From the NCBI GenBank assembly GCA_963691655.1, contig OY829326.1, positions 137,410,998 through 137,474,997 on the forward strand: 64,000 bases of DNA. Direction: 5' to 3'. The notes under the pieces are model-generated. The model saw nothing but the letters and a program-made list of their open reading frames with translations, was not told where the DNA came from and did not search any database. The stretch is from Toxonevra muliebris. Its lineage: Eukaryota; Arthropoda; Insecta; Diptera; Pallopteridae. A program made the position numbers and the translations under genes. Of this stretch, positions 14,601-29,600 are shown piece by piece (within the stretch, counting starts at the first letter, position 1; every line of letters starts with the position of its first letter).

Positions 14601-17600
14601 TGTAATCAGATTCTGTAAAATATTAAAATACCCACAGTAACAATGAGCCCAAGTTGGAAATGTGTTTAATCTTAGGGCTGTAGTATTTGCTATTTGTTTG
14701 CCAGCAAGGTCTATTAGAAAAATGTGTATGAAGCACAGTTACTAAAACGTTGGTCGGTTTAATACAGTGTCCCAGTTACCAGCAGACAGCTCATTTTCTG
14801 TACAATCGAGAAGGCAAGAGAGTCAAAAGAGACTTTCTTGTGAACATAACTAGTTCTTATTATTCCAAGGTGAATTTATATTAAAGGTGATAGCAGCAGT
14901 ACAACAAATTTACAACGGCAACAAAAACAGTGATTTGTTGTTGCGGCCATAATGGCGGAGCACTCTGAATATCAAAATCAGCTGACGAAAGCAGTAGTAC
15001 AATATGGAAATGACAACACATCTTTGTTGTTGGGGCCATTATGGCGGGCGAAAAAAATGTAAACACACAATCAAACGTAAACAAACATTTGAGAACCAGC
15101 GTTACTCATCACGAAAAAAATGGCGCCACAAAAAAAAAGAGGAATGAGTTGCTGGTAACTCCACCTTATACAAATTCACCTTGGTCTCATATATTGCTAC
15201 CTAACCTACTTATATTTCTGATATCATCTCTACTTTTGGTATGTTTTATTATAAAACTAAAGGCTGGAAACATAACAAGGCTTCGATGGGAAACAAAACA
15301 ACTCTGTCTTAGTTTTCTTGAAATCATTGATCATAGCACAGAGTTGTTTTTTCCGCTTTGCTCGTTGCTTTTCTCACAACATGAATCACATTAAACTTTT
15401 TAACCTCAAAACTTTCTATTGATCACATCAGATATTAATTTTCATTTTCTTTATTCACATGAAATCAATGAGTATATGAATCACGGTATTAATTATTTAC
15501 ATATGTTAAATGTAATTTAGGAATATTTTAAATTTTTGGAAACGTCTATTTCTAATTGTTTGGTACATTGCTAGACACAAATGGTTTTTTTTTGTTAGAA
15601 AAAGAAAAATCGGTAACTAATGGCAAAATGGAATTAAAACACAACATTATGAAGACGCCACGCTACACAACAGAATAAACATAAACACGCTTCATTAAAA
15701 CTCAAACAATTTTTGAAGTTACATATTTTTATGCTGGCGCTAAGTTTTTAATTAAATAGAAAGCAAAAAAAGAAAAAAAATAGAGGAAAGTATACAAAAT
15801 TCAATAATTAATTTCAGCCGTTTTCTAAATATTCCCCAAATAAAATCCCCGGGAAAATTTGTTTCTTTCCCCTGTATTCTTATAGGAAAATAAGGAAAAA
15901 GAATGAATTTTTCGGGAGATTTCATTAGGGAATATTAAAAATAGGGCTGATTAGATTTCTCTTGCTATGTACTATATGTTCTCATAAAATCATATCGAAG
16001 GGTCCATGTAAATGTAATAAAAATATGTCAAGTAGTTCAAAAGTTATACCCAAAAAGTAGGGAAAGCCAAAATGTTATATCTCAGAGATAGTTATCAAAG
16101 TATGAGAAATTTTTAAATAATCTTTAAGGAAATCCATTTAGAATGGAGAGAGCCATTTCTACATACCTGACATTTTTTTCTATACTTTTTGAAGATAGAA
16201 TTGACATAGTAAGTCTTATAGCTATCATAGAGCATATAAGATGAAACACAAAAAGTCTCTGGTCATTTGTATGTGAGCAATCCCCATATCTTCATATAAA
16301 TAAAAGTCCGTTCCCGACCTCGGCTCTGTGCTAGCTAGTATGATTTGAAATAACTTCAAAATGCTCTAGTAAATTAATTTCCTATGCTTTTTCACAATAT
16401 ACCCGCATTTTATCACGATTATTTTGTCAAAACATGAACTTTATGTGAAGATGACGGATTTTGCTGAAAGTTCTATGACCTGCTGTCGAAATTTTTTCAG
16501 TTTAACAATTATTTCGATATAAAAATTAGCATTCTCTTGACACTAAGCTCCAAAAACTCAATTGGCAACCAACCATCGGCTGTCATTGAAAACCAAACCC
16601 ATCCTATTCAACAGGCATCACTCTGTATATACAAAAGCATCACCTTTGAGATGATCTTGAATATTTCTTTTCGGAGTTATACAAGTCGCTTGACTAAAAT
16701 ATTTATATAATTAATGACCTTTCTCCTGAAGACGTGTGCGATATGCATGAGAACATACTCAGCACTATATCATTACCACTGTTGGGAATAATGCATTTCT
16801 GATTTCCATTTTAATTGAAAAATTTATTTAAAATAAAAATAAAATTTCGCTATCACTGAAAAATGCATTCCAAATAAAAGCTCCCTAATAGAAGTTAAAT
16901 TTCATTGTAAGCCATTAATGCCAATTAAATGTGGGTTTCATTTTCTTTATATTTTTCAATGATAATGAAATATTTTTTCCATTATTCTTACATTTTTCCA
17001 TTAGAAATGAAAAATCAATGCTATTAATGCCGGCATCTTTTATCTTTTTACTTTTTTATCTTTTATTTTATTGTAAATCAGCGCAGTAGCATAAAAATTA
17101 GACTTTCCAAATTGTATTGAGTTTCTTTTGCTTTGTTTTCAACCTAGATTTTGTGAAATTGCATATAACAAAACAAAACGAAATCAAATTGAATTGAAAT
17201 TCAGAAAAAAAATGTAAAGAAAAAAGCCAAAGAAATCACTGTAGAAATAAAATCATAAAGAAAATCAAAAATATGAAATCAGTCTATAACAAAAAGTCTA
17301 TAAAAAAATAAACAAAAAAAAACCCAAAACTAAAGAAAACTCATACGAGAACAGAACGAGAAACGAAACAAAACAAATCGGTATACGGAACAGAAGAGTA
17401 TTGTATTGAAAAACTGACAATAGAACGAACGAAAATAGAACGAAATAAGGTGGAAAGTTGAATAACGGAAAAAAATTAGAAAAAACAACAATAAAGAAAA
17501 AAGAGAGCAAGAGACGTCTGTAAAGAAATGAAGAAGAAAACTCATAATCATATTTTGAAATACATTTATAATATAATTTTTTTTTTTTTATGTTTTTAGT

Positions 17601-20600
17601 ATAATTTGCATTAAATATCATTGAAATGTGATAAATATGTTAATAAATAAATTAAATTATTATAAATTATTATTATTTTTTGTTTTGTTTTCTTTCGTTT
17701 TTTGTTTTTTTTTTTTTTTTTGTCATAATAAATAGTGAGTAATTAATTAATAATAATAAATATTTTGCTGCATAAAATTGCTATGAAATTAATAAATATA
17801 TAATTTAATTAAATTATAAATATTATTGTTTTTTTTTGTAATATGAAAACAAAATTTTTCCACAAATTAATATTAAACTTTCATGTGTTAATAATAATAT
17901 TATGTTTTTTTTTTTATATTTCTAATAATTAAATTAAAATGAGTATTAAGTAAGTATATATAGATAAAAAAAAAAATTATATTTTATTTTGAACAATATC
18001 ATTAATTTGCTGCTTTTAATGCATTTGGAATGTGGTATAAAAATTAAGTAAGTAAATAGCTGAAAAATAATATTTTTTCAAAAGTAATAAATATGCAGAC
18101 GTGTAAGTACTGAAATCTTCGACAGCACAATTCGCCGCATTTCCTGATTTCAATCTCGTATGAAAATATACTTCGATACATGACTGCATACATAATATAT
18201 TGTAATTGTAACAAATTAATTAATAAAATGTTAAAATAAATTTAAAGAATTATATTTAACAAATGAATTTCAATTACTTTAAGTAGGTACTAAAAAATAA
18301 ATCGATTTTATATCATTTTTATACTTTCGTTTTTTTTTTTCTTGACTAGCATACGTTGTAAACAGGTTGCTTTGGAATGCTTTGTAAAAATAATTGTATA
18401 AATTATATAAAGAAAATTGTATAAAGAATAATTTTCAAAATTATCATCATGAGATCATTTTCGACTAGATAGACACAATTCACAGAAATGCATTTGAATG
18501 CGTGCGTATGAACATAAATTGAAAGTCATTAATGCAAAATGGATGGGCAAACACTACACCTTGTTTTAACAGTACTTTAAATTATTCCAAATAGATTAGA
18601 GAAACTTTCTTGAACAGATATCAGAATATTTTAACTTGATTTTGGAATATTTCAATTGTACTTGCTCGGCGACCAATCAGAATACTTCAATTCCAATTGC
18701 ACTTCAGAATAATCAAATGTATTCCAAAATACTTGAATTTAGTTTCAGATAGTTTCCAATTTTCAGAATAATCAAAAGCACTTCAGAATAATTTAATCTG
18801 AATTCAGGGGGATTACTCTGTAGTTCGATTCGAAAGAAAATTTACTCGAATTCGAACGATTAGTACTCTATAAAACATTTTCGAATAATATTTGTTCGAT
18901 GTTCAGATTTAATTTTGTGCCTTTTCGAATCGAATTTGGCATTCGAATACAACTGCCTTTCGAATCGAGCTACAGAGTAGCCCCCCAGAATTATTTCAAG
19001 CACTTTGAAATAATTCAATTCGAATTTAGAATATTCCAATTGTACTTCAGGATAATCAAATGTACTTCGAAAAAATTCAAATTGATTTTCCAAATAGACT
19101 TCATTCATTCATTGATGTTCCAAATACACTTCAGATTATTCCAATTGTATTTCAGAATAACCCAATGTACTTCAGAATATTTCGATTCGATTCCAAATTA
19201 TTACAAATGGAATATTCTACAACCAAATTGGAATTTTCGGAAGTATTGTAGTATTAAAAAAAGTGTAGTATAATTCTTTTGATTTCGATTATGATCCAAA
19301 ATGGTACTCAAAACAGGTTGAGCTAGATTTTCCCATCATCAGCAAATCATTTAACGATTTTCAATTTACATTACATGGCAGCGGCGAACCCAACATATGT
19401 ACATACATAGCGAGCCACCACCACCAACAGCTAAACCAAATTTTTTTATGTTGGTTCAGAAAAAACAAGGAAACATCACATAATCACATATATTCTTTTA
19501 AACATTTCTTGCGTTTTCAATGTTAGGCAAAAACACAATAATAACAAGAGGACCTTCAAGTTCAAGCAAGAAATCGCGCTAAAGATATCAATCAAAATTA
19601 AACCAATCAAATTTTTTTCCTAGGTCTTGATTTTTGAATTTTACTTTTAAAATAAACACAAAATGAAAAAAGAAAATGCAACAAAGTAGTAAAAAAACGT
19701 AGACGAAGAGAAAGAGAGAGACTAACACAAAACAAAAAGAAATTAAAAACGGAACACGCACAAAAATAAAAGAAAAAACCAACGCATTTTGTATATATAT
19801 ATAAAAAAAAAGAAAATTTTAAATACATAAAAAAATAAATAAATAAAAAACAAAATTCAAAAAATTAAAATAAATTTTTATTAAAGTAAAATTTTTCTGA
19901 ATTGCATATGTAAATTAAAAATAATTTAAAATGATATTTTTTGTTGTTTGTTTTAAGTAATAAATTCTATTAGAAGAAAATGGTGTTGTTAATTTCGTTG
20001 GAAATTAAGATGCAAACGTATTGAGAAAAATTATAAATAATAATAGTAAACCACACACAAACAAATGAAAAAAATTAAACTAATATAAAAAAAAAAAAAT
20101 TAAAATAAAATTATAAATATTTTTTAATTAAAGAGAAAGAAAAAATAATAAAAGGTACATAATTTTTTTATTATTTTGTTTTTGTTGTTTTTTTTTTTTG
20201 TTTGTAAACATTATCATAATTTAGCATTACATGGTAATATAGAGAAAAAAATTAAAGAACAAAATCTCACAAAAACCGTTGTTACAAATACAAAATTAAA
20301 TTAAAAAAAAAATAGCGAAATTAAATTAAAATTATAATTAATGACAAAAAAATTAAAATAAATTTAGTTGTAGTTTATCGTATGTGAGACAAACGTAGTG
20401 AGCGACAGAAAGAGAGATGCAGAAAGAGAGAGCTAAAGCGAGTTCACTCTCAAAAGAAGTGAGCAGCGCGGTGGAGTGCTTTTTGGCCCAGTAATTTACT
20501 CTCCCTCATTACACTCTTCTTCTCTTTCTCACACACACACATACACTTATCACCAAAACAACTCTGAGTATAGTTATTTTCAACTGAGTTGACAACTTCA

Positions 20601-23600
20601 ACACTGCACTGCAGATATATATAACTGTTTACTCTCATTCAATGGAAATCAGCCAACGTTTACATGTTTGCATTTCTCTCTCTCTGTGCATGTTTCCGTT
20701 TATCAGCTCTTTTGAAACAAACTATAAATTACTTTGTTGTTTTGCTTTTCTGTTTTTTACAAAATTTGTTTTGCATATAATTTTTTTGTTTGTTTTTTGT
20801 TTAACAAATAATATTGCTATGTTTGTTGTTGTTTTGTTAATATAAATAAAACGAAATCATTTAAAAATTACAAACTAAAAACAAAAGAAAATTATTTAAA
20901 TTAAAGTAAAAAAATTGTGTGCTAAAAAGAACCCAAAACAAAAAAAAATTATAAAGAACATAAATTAAAATTAATTTAATTGATAAAAAGGAAAGACATT
21001 AATTAAACTAATAATGTGTAAAATGAACATGATTTTTGTTTTACATTTACATTTTCGTTTTAGTTGTTTCTCTTTTAATTTTTATTGCAACAATTTAAAC
21101 GAATGAATTTGAATTTTTTCTTTTTTACTATTTTTCTGTTTTCAACCTAATTTTAGAAATTATTTTTCTATTATTTACTTGTCAGTCAGACCAATCAACT
21201 TTCCATTTTTTTGCATTTCTTATTATATTACTCTCATCCGTTTTGTGTGTTTCCCTATTTTAAATTGATTTTGAAATAAACAGAAAATTTTAATTAATAT
21301 TTTGCTTTTTCTCTGTTTTCATTCGTACTCTTCAAATTGAAGTAGTTTTATGTAATGCTTATAAATTACATATATATAGCAATAAATTAATATTAATTAT
21401 AAATAAAAATAATAATAAAAAAAAATAATATATATATATGAAAAAAATTTATACTTTCATTTGAGATACACATTTTCGCATAAACTTATTGCACAGAACA
21501 TTTTCAATCATAAAAAAAAAAAATAATAAATAAATTAATCATCATTAAAAATGTAAATTTTTCTTCTTTTTCCTTTCTTTTGTTTCTTTAAAGGTTTCTT
21601 GTTTTTATGATGCATTTTGTTTATATAATAAATTTTGCTATATATTTATGTAAAAATGTGTACAAACGCGCTTAATTCATCTTTTCGAAATAGAGTAAAT
21701 CTTTGGATAATTATGTGAGAGAAATAGGATCTGTGTAAAAAAAAAAGAAATAAAAGATTTCTCTTTTATGAAATATCAGCACAGAGCAAAAAAAAATGCC
21801 AGGGAAAAGGATTAAATAGCTTAAGAGAGAGAGAGAGAGAGAAAAAAAGAGATATTCTGGGCAAATTTCACCTTGGCAAAAACAACACATCCTTGTTGTT
21901 GCGTCGGATAGAATTAAATGTCAAAATCAACCGTACAACAAAACAATAAAAACACTTCTTTTTTGTTGCAGCCATAATGGCGTCTTGCAGTGAAGTGACC
22001 ACGAAGAAAGAAGAATGAGTTGCTAGTAACTTCACCTAGTATAAATTCACCTTGTTTACATCAAAGTGTAAAAAATAATTTTTCATTCTCGATGTTGCTT
22101 AAATTTCAACTAGTTTAAGATCACCGTAGTCAGTGACAGACTCAATCTATAAAAATTCCATGTATTGCCTTAGATTCTTATACACTTCCGGGCCAGCTGG
22201 GAATATTAAAACAATTATCAAAATCCAGCATCAAATTTGATTGCAATGCAAACTAGCCCTAAAAAATTCAGGCAATTCAGAATCAAAATCAAAACCATGG
22301 TCGAAGCAATTAATTGGAAAGTACCAAACTAAGGTCCCAACAATAAACTTCAACTCTAGGCCTATGCCTTTCCATTATAGTTTCATTTCAGCACACTCAC
22401 ACTCCCTCCTCTTTCTCTCTACCCCACTTTTTGCTCCTCTTTCTCTGTCTCTCACATTTTATGCATTTATCAACGCCAAGTCTTATGCACACAATCTTGC
22501 TCTTATTTTACATTAACGCAAAACGTTAAATAAAAATCGTTGAAAATAAAATGAAAGTAATATTGAAGAAAAATAAAATTAAAGAACATACATAAAACAG
22601 AGAATAATAATTTAGTTAAGATAGAGAGAGACTTTGTTTTTGAGTGAAAAATTTTTCTACATATTAAATTATTTTTGTTTTCTCTTTACTATGTGTGTTG
22701 CTTTTCATAGCATTTCGCAAACAGTTTTATTTTACAGTTATCTTCTTGCTTTAAATTTAGTTTTTATATATGTTTTCTTATTTCTTTCGACAACTTTTTC
22801 ATTGTGTTGTTTTCGTTTTAATTATTTTTTTTTTCTTTTATTGTATTATTATTTTTTATTTTATATTTTGTTTATTTTGCTTTTGACTAGATTTTTGTTG
22901 TTTTTGTTTAATTATTTTGTTCATTATATTTTTCTTTTTCAATAATTTTTGCTTTTGCATTCATCATTATCATCATCTTTATCATTATAATCATAATAGT
23001 TGTCAGTGTTTTTTTTTTTCTTCTTCTTAATATTAAACGCAACTACAAATATTTTTTGCTTTTTCTTGTTTCTTGTTTTTTTTTAGTTAGTAGGTAGGTA
23101 TTACAATAAATATTTTTTTGTTTTTGTTTTGTGTAAGTTTTGTGTAAAATTTAACACTAATTAGCTTAAGTCTAACGAGAGAAAATATATATATTTATAT
23201 ATATATATAAATATTTGTAATAAATATGAAATAATGAAGAAAAATAAAATAAATTATGTTTATATATTGAAAGCAAAATAAAATAATGCATGTAAATATT
23301 AATTAATGTATTTATATGTTGTATATATGTATGTATATAAATTAATGATTAAATAAAAGTTTAAAACACATACATAATCATAAATATATATATATAAATA
23401 TGTCGTAGTAGTAGCCGTAGTAGAAGCCGTAGTAGTAGCGCAAAATAAATAAAAATTTATACTAAAAATCGTAAATGAAAATTTAAATAGTATATCTATG
23501 TATATTTCTATAACCGACTGCCTCTGCAAAAAAATTATGTTGATTGGCTAATAACTAATGAAAAAAAAAAAACAATAACCTTATGGATAAATGAAGAAGT

Positions 23601-26600
23601 AGAAAAACTAACAGAAACGAACTGAACTGCTGAGCATAGCGAAGAGGGTAGAGAAAACAGCAAAGAAGATGCTTTAACAATTTTTCGAAATTAACTTAAA
23701 AATTTAAAAATAAATACAAAGAAATCAACAAAAAAGTTTTTCGAAGCAAAATTAAATGCCAAGAAATTTCTGTATTGTAATTTGGTAGGTTATTTTTTAA
23801 AAAGCCTAAAAGTATGCAACAAAAATTGCCAGAATTCATTTTTCGTTAGAAATGATCGATTTAAAGTTAATTCCCGCTTTAAGTCGATAGCTATTTCAAT
23901 TTTTCTTACGCAAAATGCAGAGCGTTTCATATTTATAGCCCACTTAAAAGTTTAAAAACTTTTTTTAACCACTTTACTATCAGTGACCCATACATGCGCA
24001 TCTCAAAAAAAAAAATATGTTTAACCGAATTTAATTTAGACATCCACAGGGTATTTTGATTTTTGGATTTGATATTAGACTAAAAAAATCCAAATGGCTG
24101 ACTCAAAAAGACAAGTCGAAAGATATGAAAAATTGTTCGAATTCTAAATAACACACAAACCAATTTTGAATATTTTTCAAACCAAGAAATTCTAGAGGTT
24201 ATAGATAAAGAATAGTTTTTAAAACTACTTGGTTATAAATATGAAACACACTGTATTTATAGCATACTTTTAAGCATAAAAAATCGATATAGATAAATCT
24301 TAGCAAACTTTTAGACATAGGAAAATTTACTTTCACAAATCAAAATGAAAACACAAAAAAAAAAAAAAGAAAAAAAGTCAGTTATAAACATATTACTAGG
24401 AAGTAACTATTTGAATAGTTCGATCTCAAGTATAAAAAATGTAAATTGTTAAGAAAAAATTTAAATATTTTTTTTTCTTGTTTTACTTTGTAACTTTTGG
24501 ATTTGTTTGTGCGAGTTTCAACAACTGAGAAAACTGAAAATAAAATGTTTGTATGTTGACATTTCAAAACTACAAGTACATACAATAATTAATAATATAA
24601 ACTACTAAATTGTAAAATTTTAGGTTCAGTGTTTTTAGTTTAGTTTTTTAGTTTTCATTCAATTTTTTTCGTTTTTTTTAATTTTTTAATTTTTTGTAAT
24701 CAATTATTGTTTTCGATTGATACTGATGTCTCGTTAAAACGTATGTTTAAAATATTTCAAATTCTTAACTATTCTTAATTTTTTACTATTTTTAATTTAT
24801 TATTTATTTGTATTTTAACGTTTGCTCGTTTGTTTGTTTTTTGCAATTGTTTTTCTTTTAGAAAAACAAAAACATACATAGGTTGATGTTTTTTTAATTT
24901 ATTTAATACTGTTGCAGCCTCCTTAAATGTTTCATTTTTCATTTTATTATTTTTTTGTTTTGGTTTAGTTTTTTTTTTATATATACTTTTCTTTTTTGCT
25001 TATATATGTATTTATATTTAAATATGAAAATCTCACAACATTTTCATTTGCATTTTTATTACATATATTATTGTAATTTAAATTAAGTGAAATAAAAATA
25101 AAAAATTAAAAAAAAACTAACGAGCAAGCGTTAAAATAATATTTTTTTCTCAAAGATTTTTTTTTTAAGATTTTTTTTAAATGATTTTTCTTTTAATAGA
25201 TTTTGACATATTTAATTTTAGGATCATAACTTGTGAGTGTTTTTGAAAAACTTATTGCTGTAGCAATTAAATTTTTGTTTTTTTTTTTTTTGTAATGGAA
25301 GAATTATTTTTTGCTTTTCCTCTTTAAATTTGTTTTCTTCTTTTAATTAAATTAGTTTTTTAATTAAATATTTTTTTTTTACTAATATCATTTTTTTTAG
25401 CGGTTTTTAATTTAGTTCTGTTGATTTTAATGAAAAAAAATCTTTTGTTGATTTCTTTGTTGAATATTTCAATTTGAAAAAGTTATATGCTCTCAGATCG
25501 TTTTCTCAATTTCGTTTTTTGACGGTAACTACAATGATTCGAGAGATTTCAAGATACTCGTGTGATGTTTATACTTTAATTCTGTTTTTTTTTTAATGAG
25601 CCAATAACCACCACCACCAATTAAACAATACAGCCTCATATCATTTCGTGTAAAATTTCGTAAGTGAAGGAGTGAAATCAAATTTCGAAATCAATTATAG
25701 CATGAGCCAGTAGTAATAGTATTCAATTAGAAATGTTTGTTCCTTAATTAAATCAGAAAAACAAAGAAATCTCTCAGCATTTTGCATATATTTATTCAAA
25801 ACTGTATACTGCTACTCTGATCACGTGACTAACTGAAGAGAAAGAAATCTTTGTTGTATACGATTTGCTGCTTTTAAAAATAGCACACGTTTTTAGCACA
25901 ATATTGTTAAAAGTAAAAGTGTACGTACGTACGCCATCATTTCTTTCAAAAATTTGCTGTTTTTTTTTTTTTTGTTTTTCTTTTCGCTAGCATGTGCCAA
26001 GAAAAAGCAAATAAGCCCCCAAAAACATTGTGTATTGCAAAATAAAATATTATCAATAATCGTGACATTCTTACATTATTTTTGAAATTTCTAACACGAG
26101 GCATCGTTATTAATTTCATAACATATCTTTTTGTTTATCATAGAAGTGAAATATATTTTCGCGTTAATATTAAAATTGGCGCACGTCCTTAAATATGCTA
26201 AAATTAAAAAGTTTGCTGTTATTCCACAATGTGAACTAGAATTTGATATCAAAATTTAATTGATACCTATGAATTTAAATTTAATAGAAACTATTAAATT
26301 ATCTTAAATTATATTCATCTAAACACACAGAAATCACTTAGTGACAATATCAGTATTAGCAGTTACTCATTTGCTTAATTAATGAATTCAATTCCAATTC
26401 TAAAACATTCTAAGGTTTTTGAACTACAAAAAATTGTAAAAGAATATTGCTTTCATTTTTTTTTTTGTAGCAAGTCATAAGCTTTCAAAATGAAAGTATA
26501 CTTTTTAGCAGATTTGGGGGTGGCAGGGTAGGCGACACAATTTTGGTGGTTGTTTTTCTGTAAATTCATATGCGCGTGCTTTACAAAAACACACACGGAA

Positions 26601-29600
26601 CTAAACTTAACAAAACAAAACAAAAAAACAACACGAGACGCTGCTTACGAGCTTTAACGAATAATATTCGCCGCCGCCATTTCCGCCTGTTCGTGTTTAT
26701 AACTGGGCGTATGTTTGTGTTTGTATATGTGAGAGAGTGAGTGATGTGGTTTTATTTTGTTGTTGTTGTTTTGGCCTTAGTTCTTTTCATTCTGATATTT
26801 TTTCATATTGATAACTACTACGCTTAGCAAAAATACATACATACATATATATAACTTTCTTATTTATGTATATATGTATATATACTTGTAAATATAGCAA
26901 AAAAAAAAAAAAAAAAAGAAATAAACTTAATTTTCTGTTAAACAAAAGAGAGTGCATCGTGTCAGAAGAGAATAGCGAGCGTTTGTTTTGGGTGGTAGTA
27001 GTACAGAAAGAGGAGCAACGGAGCAACATTTCAACTGAGAGAATACCTAACATTTGCTACAACTACTACTAAAAACGCACACACACACACAAACATCTAT
27101 TGTGTATGTGTGTGTTCATTCCATTTCACCCGTTCTCGCCCCCTCCTCTCACACTCAGCACCCTCCTCGAACACACGATTCGATTTCGTGTGATTTACAA
27201 TTTACTTTGATTTGTTGGTCTTGAAACTGACTTGCAGCACCCGATTGCCCATGGTATAACCGTTGAGTGCACGTATTGCCATGGCGGCCTCGTCGTAGTT
27301 GGTCATCGACACGAAGCCGTAACCCTTGCACTGATTTGTTGTTGGATCCTTGACGATTTTCACCGATTGCACTGCACCGAATGGCCCGAATAATTGCCAC
27401 AATGACGATTCTTCAGTTTCGGGTGCCAGATTATAAATGAAAATTGGATAAGCACCGCCTGGGCCACTGGCCAACGTGGTTGCAGCAGCTGCCGCAGCAC
27501 CCAAACCGTTCGGCAACATTACGTCCAGCATATCACCGGCCATGGGTGAGAAACGTGCCAAACCCTTATTGACGGGTGTATGCATGGCGCCGCCAATACG
27601 CCGCACTAGTTGCGGATTCAAAAAAGCGGGCAGCTGTGGCTGTATAATTTTACTGGTGCTACCTGGTGTATTGGAGAACTTGACAACAATGGGATCGGTG
27701 CAGCTGGAAGGAGTGGTGCCATTCAGTGCAATAATGGCGCGTGTAGCCTCTTCGCGCTTATCAAACCGTATAAAGCCGACACCTTTCGTTTGTGAATCGT
27801 TGCCGGCGTTCTGGAGAATGCGTGATGTTATTATGGCGCCGAACGGCACAAAGATCGATTCCAGTTCCTGTTGTGTCATGGATTTCGGCAATCCGGAAAC
27901 GTAAAGATTGGCACCCTTAATTGCATCCGACGAAGGACGAGCAAACGACACCTTAATCGTTTTATTTTGTAAACGCAAACCGTTCAGAACATTCACTGCC
28001 TGCTCAGCATCCTGTGGGCGCACATAGTTGACAAATCCGTAACCCAAACTTTGGCCTTTCGACGAGGCTTGCGGATTTAGCGGATCGACATATGCTTGCG
28101 ATTTATCGCGTATCAATTTTACCGATTCAATCTCACCGACGCTCGAGAAAAGCGAACGTATTTCATCTTCGGTCATCGTTTGCGGCAAATAATTAACAAT
28201 GAGATTGGTGCGCGTCTCTGTACTGCCATTGCTGCCACCATTTTGTTGTCCATTCGTATTGCCATTGCTTTGCTGTTGCAGCTGTTGAGTGACAGCGGCT
28301 GCGGCCGCGGCAACTGCTTGCTGAGTCTGTTGCTGTTGCACCTGAAGTATGGCCTGCTGCACCTGCTGCTGCTGTTGCATTTGAACGGCGGCCGCAGCAG
28401 CGGCAGCAGTTTGCACGGGCGATGCATTAGATGCGGCCAAAGCGGCGGCTGCAGCGGCGGCAGCGGGACTAGCGGTTTGCATGAGTTGCGCTTGTGTTTC
28501 TACAGCGCCAGCACCGGCATTTGCCATCATGAAGTCCACTTTACAAAGCATAGGGTAGGATTAGATTAGATGTGTGGTGGAATCGTATTGAAATGTGATG
28601 AACGATGAACGCCGAATGAAAAGAAAAATGGAAGAAAAACACAAATTTTAGAAAACCATTTATAAATTGTATGTCTTTGAAAACATTAAATTATTTCTAA
28701 GATATTCCAATTGAACTGTTAATTCAATTGGTTTTGGATTGATATGTCACAAGAAATCTATTGGTCAACCCTAGTCCAGCAAACTTACTTCAACTTACTT
28801 TAATAATGCCCTGAAGCAAGCTATTAGGGCTTTTTGGGACGTTAGAAAATACTTTTCTTTTCCTAATTAGTAACAAGCTAAAAAATGTGCCTAGAAAGGC
28901 TGCCTCAGGGCATCTATGCCAGTTAAGGTAAATAAAAAAGGTGCATTTTAATATATGCAATGGGTTTTATTGCGAAAAATTTAGAAAACTCAGAAAGTAG
29001 ATACAAAATTAACGAAATAAGTTATAGCTTACTTTATGTGGTCACAGTAATAGAAACAGTTTTTAGCGTTCGAACAGCATAAATGGAGATCGCATTTTTG
29101 GAAAAAACATTGCGTTGGCGATAATTTGCAGAATTTTTCCACTATCTTTACTTAACCAGACTGGAGAGTGGTAATGATTAACGTAATGGAGGTCATCAGC
29201 TGGATGTTTTGATTTTGTACCAATGCCAGAAACATTCGCTTGTGGTGAACTTGCTTGTTTTGTGCTCACAGGTCGACCATACACAGAGGCTACATATTTG
29301 ACAGAGTAACCTCTTTCTTCAATGTTTATTTCAATGTCTGTCCTCAAGCTGTAGATTCCTCTTGCTCACAAATATACTAATACAAAGACAAAGGCTAGTA
29401 TTGTTTGTGACAAGCGCACAACATTCAAAGCGCTTCCAAGATCGGGCGTGCCTGGTAAAATTACATTATCCCCTCGACCATTATAAACCATTTATGTGGT
29501 TTGTTTGGGCGATAGTGCCAAAAATGATATTTAATTTTTGTGCTACACATTTGTTTATCCAGATCAGGGATGCCAACTCATTTTTCTTTCTGCGCGATAG

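Larger units (their letters stand above)
9600..27201 (-). other. AT-rich region 3' of elav, probable long 3' UTR and flank
   Basis: About 17 kb downstream of the elav stop is extremely A/T-rich, with dense homopolymer runs and many TTTATT sites (AATAAA on the minus strand), but no conserved coding segment. The fly elav 3' UTR is known to be long and to carry U-rich ELAV-binding sites. Runs of A on the plus strand at 19640-20340 would be U-rich in an elav transcript. The true transcript end cannot be placed by eye. Confidence 0.45.

Noticed and set aside
15041..15394. 117-codon plus-strand gene
   Set aside because: It begins inside a MITE and runs across its terminal repeat into unrelated DNA.
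17298..17621. Hydrophobic 107-codon membrane protein
   Set aside because: Made of A/T-rich simple sequence; phenylalanine-rich frames of this kind (also 22634-22945, 19588-19828) are expected in such DNA.
27476..27904. Plus-strand ORF of 142 codons within elav
   Set aside because: Antisense shadow of the strongly conserved elav coding sequence; the same applies to 28096-28569.
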